Shown: positions 5,519-9,705 of the stretch, in pieces
Layout of the letters: each line of letters opens with the position of its first letter
Numbering within the stretch: position 1 is the stretch's first letter
Source of the DNA: Mariprofundus sp.
GTDB lineage: Bacteria > Pseudomonadota > Zetaproteobacteria > Mariprofundales > Mariprofundaceae
Direction of reading: 5' to 3'
Length of the DNA stretch: 9,705 nt
Assembly (NCBI GenBank): GCA_030951065.1
Contig: JAUZQH010000183.1
Coordinates: 1 to 9,705, forward strand
The notes under the pieces: model-generated
What the model saw: only the letters and a program-made list of their open reading frames with translations
Database searches by the model: none
Told to the model about the DNA's origin: nothing
Program-made: the position numbers and the translations under genes

Positions 5519-6718
5519 TTACAGAACGATTTCCTCGGGCCTCTCATGGCTGAGAAATTCAATATTGGACATGCTTAACCCGTATGCCCCTGCCAGCCCG
5601 AATATGGCGATATCGCCGATGTCGGCAGCCTCGACAGCAATATCGTTGGCGAGCTTATCGGCGCCGGTGCATAAAGGGCCGCCAAAATAGACCGATTCAT
5701 CCCGAACCGATTCCTGCCCGTCGAACAGAGGCGCGCGAAACATACGCAGCACGGCCAGCGGATGATTAATAGCAAGTGCCGCCGGCCTCCGGAAATGGTT
5801 GATACCGCCGGCACAGATCACCTGTTTTTTACCTCGCGACAGTTTGATATCAAGAATCTCGGTGCAGAACCAGCCGGAATCAGCTGCCAGATAGCGCCCG
5901 AGCTCCAGAAAAAAGGTACGCCCGCCAAAACCATAATGTTCAATCAGTTTTGCCAAACCATCGGCATAAGCCTGCGGATCAAAATCATCCCCATGCTCCA
6001 GATAATCCACTCCGAAGCCGCCACCAAAATCAATCGTATCGCAAACCGCATCGGCATATTCACCTTCAATATGTTGTGCCATGCCAAACACCAGCTCACA
6101 GTTTTTCAGCAAATCATCAACATTAAGCACACCCGAAGCGGCATAAACATGCAGACCGCGAAAATTCAGATGTTCAAGAGCCAGAATCCGGGGCAGAACA
6201 TCGTCCAGTTGCTCTTCATCAACGCCGAATTTTTTTGAACCGCCCGAGAATGTCGTTTGTGCTTCATGGATATCGAAATTGGCATTAATACGCAGCAGAA
6301 TATCCTGGCATCTCCCTGCTTCGGCAGCGATGGCATTGAGTCGATGGGCTTCTGTCAGCGATTCAATGTGCACGGTACGAATACCCTGCTTCACTGCCCA
6401 CGTCAGTTCTTCCGGAGACTTGCCCGGTCCGGTGTAAATCAATTGCCCTGGACTGAAGCCGGCTGTTACAGCCTTCTCCGCCTCACCGAGGCTGGCGATC
6501 TCAATACCACGAGCTCCTGCTTCAAACGCCGCCCGCAAAAATTCCGCATGCGGGTTGGCTTTCATGGCATAAAAGATTTCCACACCCGCCGGCATGATAT
6601 CGGCCAGATGTGTAATTTTTGTTCGCATGGCCGTGGTGTCATAAACATAGCAGTTCAGTGTTCCACCATTGTCGGCCCGTTGCCTGAGTTGTTGTTCCAC
6701 TTTGGATGGTATTTGCAT
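5519..6718 (-). CDS. PLP-dependent decarboxylase of the LysA/ornithine family (BtrK-like); lysA position
   Basis: This 399-residue fold-type III PLP enzyme has the alanine-racemase-like barrel and C-terminal beta domain of diaminopimelate and ornithine decarboxylases. Visible residues are the PLP lysine Lys53 in FYAMKANP, His190 in GLHVYA, the phosphate-binding glycines at 232-236 (GGGFG), ELGRY at 272-276, Cys350 in GGPLCTGAD, and Tyr379 in GAYG. True DAP decarboxylases usually show H-x-HIGSQ, an RPxxY substrate motif and CESxD. Here these read HVYAASG, RRPAAL and CTGAD. Those forms, and the ending GAYGLSMS plus FLSHERPEEI, resemble BtrK and related decarboxylases that act on carrier-bound or modified amino acids. 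Its place 2 nt after dapC and before dapD argues for lysine synthesis; the residues argue for another substrate. Both views are inference. Decarboxylase function itself is well supported. The ATG at 6718 is the first start after the dapC stop, and the family N-terminus fits. Confidence 0.85.
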   Translation of the reverse strand: MQIPSKVEQQLRQRADNGGTLNCYVYDTTAMRTKITHLADIMPAGVEIFYAMKANPHAEFLRAAFEAGARGIEIASLGEAEKAVTAGFSPGQLIYTGPGKSPEELTWAVKQGIRTVHIESLTEAHRLNAIAAEAGRCQDILLRINANFDIHEAQTTFSGGSKKFGVDEEQLDDVLPRILALEHLNFRGLHVYAASGVLNVDDLLKNCELVFGMAQHIEGEYADAVCDTIDFGGGFGVDYLEHGDDFDPQAYADGLAKLIEHYGFGGRTFFLELGRYLAADSGWFCTEILDIKLSRGKKQVICAGGINHFRRPAALAINHPLAVLRMFRAPLFDGQESVRDESVYFGGPLCTGADKLANDIAVEAADIGDIAIFGLAGAYGLSMSNIEFLSHERPEEIVL

Positions 6719-6720
6719 GA

Positions 6721-7938
6721 CTAGCTCTCGTTCACACTAATTCTGACGGCACGCAGTCTGCGCGCCAGTTCTGCAGCACACTCCGGCCCGTCCACCAGCG
6801 CAGCGCGGATATAACCGGCGCCGGGGTTAATGCCATCGGCATCTTCCGCCGCCAGATATGAACCCGGCAGTACTGTGACCGCCTGCTGATCATAGGCAGC
6901 TACTGCAAAATTCTCATCGTGCTCTACCGGCAGCCAGACAAAAAATGAACCGGGCGGAATCGTGATACCATCAGTCCCATAAATGTCGAAAAAGGCTTTT
7001 AAACTGTTGCGATAAACTTCCAGATGCTGCTGAACATGGGTTTCATCCGACCACGCAGCCCTCGCAACGGCCTGAAGTGGTAACGGTGTTGCTGGCCCCG
7101 TATAACTGCGCAGTTTGGTGAAACGCGCAATCAAACCGGCATCGCCGGCAATCAGGCCGGAACGCATGCCGGGTAAAGCCGAACGTTTGGAGAGCGAGTT
7201 CATCACCAGACAGCGGCTGAAGCCTTGCCGCCCTGACAATTCAGCCACTTCCAGCAGACCAACCGGTTTATCCTGCCAATAAATCTCCGAATAACATTCA
7301 TCCGAAACAATATAAAAATCATATTTGTCCGCCAATGCCAGCAAATGTGTAAAGTAATCGGTACCGGCAATCCAGCCGGTCGGGTTGGATGGAGAGCAGA
7401 CATACACCAGCGCTGTATTCGCCCATACGGATTCGGGAACGGCATCGAGATCCGGTGCAAACCCGCTTGCCTCGGTACAGGGCAGAAAGACAGCTTCCGC
7501 TCCGGCTGTCAGTGCCGCGCCCAGATAAATCTGATACATCGGATTGGGCATCAGCACATAAGGTTTTTTATCCGCTTCCGGGTTGATCAGGGCGTGGGCA
7601 ACAGTAAACAGTGCTTCGCGTGTACCGTTGGCAGTAAGTACCTGCGTGGCTGCATTGACATATTGCAAGCCGTAACGCCGCTGCAGCCAGTCAGCAATGG
7701 CTTGGCGCAATTCAATCGATCCGACCGTGGACGGGTATTTGGAGAAGCCTGATACATGGGCCGATAGCGTATCAGCGACAAAGGAAGGTAATGGCAAACG
7801 CGGTTCCCCTGCCCCGGCATCAATGGGCACGAGATCAGGCCGGGGGGAATGGCCGGAAAACAATAACTTCAGGCGCTCAAACGGGTAAGCCCCCAGTTTT
7901 TCCAGCCGAACCTGACGCAATTGATCACGCTGACTCAC
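6721..7938 (-). CDS. dapC: Succinyldiaminopimelate transaminase
   Basis: DapC is a PLP enzyme that moves an amino group from glutamate to N-succinyl-2-amino-6-oxopimelate, the step after DapD. The 405-residue product is a class I/II aminotransferase. It shows YPFERLKLLF near residues 18-27, typical of the DapC group, GEPRLPLP near 44-51, and CSPSNPTG at 181-188 (Asn185). Asp213 is in SDECYSEIY, the Schiff-base lysine is Lys251 in NSLSKRSALPGMRSG, and an arginine near the C-terminus lies in AGYIRAALV. Position between argH and dapD supports DapC rather than a general aspartate aminotransferase. The start is GTG at 7938, overlapping the lipoprotein stop by four bases (GTGA). No clear Shine-Dalgarno sequence precedes it, so translation probably depends on coupling to the upstream gene. 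The next gene begins 2 nt after its stop. Confidence 0.9.
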   Translation of the reverse strand: MSQRDQLRQVRLEKLGAYPFERLKLLFSGHSPRPDLVPIDAGAGEPRLPLPSFVADTLSAHVSGFSKYPSTVGSIELRQAIADWLQRRYGLQYVNAATQVLTANGTREALFTVAHALINPEADKKPYVLMPNPMYQIYLGAALTAGAEAVFLPCTEASGFAPDLDAVPESVWANTALVYVCSPSNPTGWIAGTDYFTHLLALADKYDFYIVSDECYSEIYWQDKPVGLLEVAELSGRQGFSRCLVMNSLSKRSALPGMRSGLIAGDAGLIARFTKLRSYTGPATPLPLQAVARAAWSDETHVQQHLEVYRNSLKAFFDIYGTDGITIPPGSFFVWLPVEHDENFAVAAYDQQAVTVLPGSYLAAEDADGINPGAGYIRAALVDGPECAAELARRLRAVRISVNES

Positions 7939-8378
7939 TTGCGGAACAGATCCACACCACGGGCACGGATCGATTTACTCCATGGCCCGAAATTACCATT
8001 CACATCAACAGCACGAAGCCGGTACACAAATTCGATCTTGGTGGTTTTCAGATTGATAATCTTCTTTGTTGTCCGGTTGACCAGATCGGCCAGCGGTTGC
8101 TGATCACGATAACGGCGCCAGAAACCGGGGCACTGGCAATAGGGATCAATCTGGGTGCGATCAATCTGGTAACCGACACCTTTGGGGTCGCCCACAAGCT
8201 TGAAAGTCAGCTTCAGCACATTGCCGGCCTGTTCATATTGAAGACCGAGCAGCTGCGGTTTTACCGAGCTGTCAGAAACAGGATGCGGTGCTTCCTTGTG
8301 TCCGCACCCGGTCAAGACCATTGCCAGCATCAGGCCGGCCAAAAGAGGGCTAACCCTGTATCGTAAAAATTCATGCAT
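7935..8378 (-). CDS. Lipoprotein with fibronectin type III-like domain
   Basis: The 147-residue protein starts with a lipoprotein signal: basic residues, a hydrophobic stretch at 11-21, then the lipobox LTGC at 22-25 with Cys25 as the acylation site. The residue after Cys25 is Gly rather than Asp, which by the usual +2 rule predicts outer-membrane sorting. The mature start CGHKEAP recalls the CGxKGPL start of the small LptM/LppL lipoproteins often found next to lysA or argH. Those are only about 50-70 residues. Here residues 40-140 look like a fibronectin type III beta-sandwich, ending with YRLRAVDVNGNFGPWSKSI, and contain a CQC motif at 81-83. The function is unknown; a relation to LptM is inference from position and the first mature residues. 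The ATG overlaps the argH stop by 8 nt and GGAGAA precedes it; the stop overlaps the dapC start. Confidence 0.75.
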   Translation of the reverse strand: MHEFLRYRVSPLLAGLMLAMVLTGCGHKEAPHPVSDSSVKPQLLGLQYEQAGNVLKLTFKLVGDPKGVGYQIDRTQIDPYCQCPGFWRRYRDQQPLADLVNRTTKKIINLKTTKIEFVYRLRAVDVNGNFGPWSKSIRARGVDLFRK

Positions 8379-9705
8379 GATATTTCTCCAGTCTGGACTG
8401 CCACGCGGCGGTTTGCTTGCGCACCTGTTCAGGTGCTGTGCCGCCTATATGATTTCGGGATGCAACACATGCTTCGACAGAAAGCGACCGCACCATATCG
8501 GCACTGAGCCGCTCGTCAATATCGGCACAGGCCTGATCATCCATGGTATGGAGTTCAATCGACTCGCGAATACAGTACGCCACCGACTTGCCGACAATGG
8601 CGTGCGCTTCCCGGAACGGCACCCCGGCACGCACCAGTGCATCAGCCAGATCGGTTGCCGTGGCAAAACCCGAAGAGGCCGCCCTGTGCATCACATCCCT
8701 GTTGACCGTCATGCCCGGCAGCATATCACCGAATATACGCAGGGAACCTTCGAGATTATCGAACGCGTCGAACACCGCTGTTTTATCTTCCTGCATATCC
8801 TTGTTGTAAGCCAGCGGCAAGCCTTTCACCGTGGTCAGAATAGCAACCAGCCCTCCGATAATACGACCGGACTTTCCACGTACCAGCTCCGGCATATCCG
8901 GATTTTTCTTCTGGGGCATAATGGAAGAGCCGGTACAAAAGGCATCCGGAAGATCGATAAATCCAAACTGGGCGCTCATCCACAAAATCAGCTCTTCGGA
9001 GAAGCGGGACAGGTGGACAGCACAAATCGAAGCCGCGGCCAGCAGTTCCATGATGTAATCGCGATCCGACACGGCATCCAGTGAGTTGGCTGTCGGCGCA
9101 TCGAAGCCCAGCGTGTCCGATGTCATGTTCCGGTCAATCGGAAATGTCGTCCCGGCCAGCGCGGCCGAACCCAGAGGACACTGATTCATACGCTTGCGCG
9201 CATCGTGAAAGCGACCGGCATCGCGCTCAAACATTTCCACATAAGCGAGCAAATGATGCCCCAGCGTGACCGGCTGGGCGGTTTGTAAATGGGTAAAGCC
9301 CGGCATGATGGTCTCGGCATGCTCCTCCGCCAATGTCACCAGCACCGACTGCAGATAGCGAATGCGGGCAATCATCGCATCCGTACGGCGGCGCAAATAA
9401 AGACGGGTATCGGTAGTCACCTGGTCGTTGCGGGAACGGGCTGTGTGCAAACGTTTGCCGGCATCTCCGATTTTTTCGGTCAGGCGTGACTCAATGTTCA
9501 TATGCACATCTTCCAGCGCAATGGTAAATGTAAACTCGCCGCTTTCGATCTCACCGGCAATCTCATCAAGTCCGCGCAGAATGACGTTCAAATCCTCATG
9601 CGCCAGAATGCCCTGTTCACACAACATCCTGGCATGCGCTTTCGAACCGGCAATATCCTCGGCATACATACGTGCATCCACATCAGTGGATGCATTGAAT
9701 GCTTC
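8371..9705 (-). CDS. argH: Argininosuccinate lyase (partial, N-terminus beyond right edge)
   Basis: ArgH splits argininosuccinate into arginine and fumarate, the last step of arginine synthesis. The visible 444 codons cover nearly all of the enzyme. The fragment opens EAFNASTDVDARMYAEDIAG, which matches family sequence starting about 15-20 residues after the true start. The GTG at 9681 is therefore an internal valine and the gene continues past 9705. Hallmarks include HTARSRNDQVTTDTRLY, MPGFTHLQTAQPVTLGHHLL, and the fumarate lyase signature GSSIMPQKKNPD with its mobile-loop serine. The C-terminal part is complete, with FREAHAIVGKSVAYC and the final KYHA. No frameshift or missing motif is seen. 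It is the first visible gene of the leftward operon; its stop overlaps the lipoprotein start by 8 nt. Any argF/argG or promoter would lie to the right, outside the window. Confidence 0.97.
   Translation of the reverse strand, partial: EAFNASTDVDARMYAEDIAGSKAHARMLCEQGILAHEDLNVILRGLDEIAGEIESGEFTFTIALEDVHMNIESRLTEKIGDAGKRLHTARSRNDQVTTDTRLYLRRRTDAMIARIRYLQSVLVTLAEEHAETIMPGFTHLQTAQPVTLGHHLLAYVEMFERDAGRFHDARKRMNQCPLGSAALAGTTFPIDRNMTSDTLGFDAPTANSLDAVSDRDYIMELLAAASICAVHLSRFSEELILWMSAQFGFIDLPDAFCTGSSIMPQKKNPDMPELVRGKSGRIIGGLVAILTTVKGLPLAYNKDMQEDKTAVFDAFDNLEGSLRIFGDMLPGMTVNRDVMHRAASSGFATATDLADALVRAGVPFREAHAIVGKSVAYCIRESIELHTMDDQACADIDERLSADMVRSLSVEACVASRNHIGGTAPEQVRKQTAAWQSRLEKYHA

Noticed and set aside
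5762..6724. Two rightward open frames (158 and 155 codons) opposite the decarboxylase gene
   Set aside because: Both are fully antisense to a gene with intact catalytic motifs and show no domain of their own.
7791..8366. Rightward open frame of 191 codons opposite dapC and the lipoprotein gene
   Set aside because: Antisense shadow of two convincing genes, with no recognisable domain and no good ribosome binding site.
8296..9084. Rightward open frame of 262 codons opposite argH
   Set aside because: It lies antisense to well-conserved argH and the lipoprotein, its product has no family pattern and is rich in the His/Arg/Gln mix typical of antisense translation.

Overview
The window looks like ordinary chromosomal DNA from a Gram-negative bacterium, most likely a member of the Pseudomonadota. 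The evidence is the lipid II flippase MurJ beside rpsU, the succinylase branch of diaminopimelate synthesis (DapC-type transaminase and DapD), an Sec-type periplasmic beta-propeller protein and a lipobox lipoprotein. Base composition is balanced and even. I see no insertion sequence, prophage, tRNA, rRNA or CRISPR array. I cannot name the genus.

Left part (1-2670): the 5' part of rpsU (ribosomal protein bS21) runs leftward off the window. It is divergent from murJ, which overlaps by 11 nt with a predicted DEDDy-type 3'-5' exonuclease gene (PF10108-like). The 141-nt divergent gap holds an rpsU leader with an extended Shine-Dalgarno sequence and small hairpins.

Convergent gap (2671-2880): this 210-nt stretch has no credible gene but is packed with six consecutive, sequence-unrelated hairpins (2692-2856). 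Read leftward, the last one is an intrinsic terminator. It is the least explained part of the window: either a highly structured 3' UTR of the beta-propeller gene or an independent small RNA.

Right part (2881-9705): seven leftward genes. In transcription order they are argH (its first codons lie beyond the right edge), a lipoprotein with a fibronectin-III-like tail, dapC, a LysA-superfamily PLP decarboxylase, dapD, an SRPBCC-fold protein, and a periplasmic PD40/TolB-like beta-propeller protein. The first four are joined by overlaps or a 2-nt gap, so they are almost certainly one operon. dapD follows after 100 nt, the SRPBCC gene after another 34 nt, and the propeller gene after 152 nt that may hold its own promoter. 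The operon combines the last step of arginine synthesis with steps of the DAP/lysine pathway. The decarboxylase in the lysA position lacks several residues typical of true diaminopimelate decarboxylase and looks more like BtrK-type enzymes, so its substrate is in doubt.
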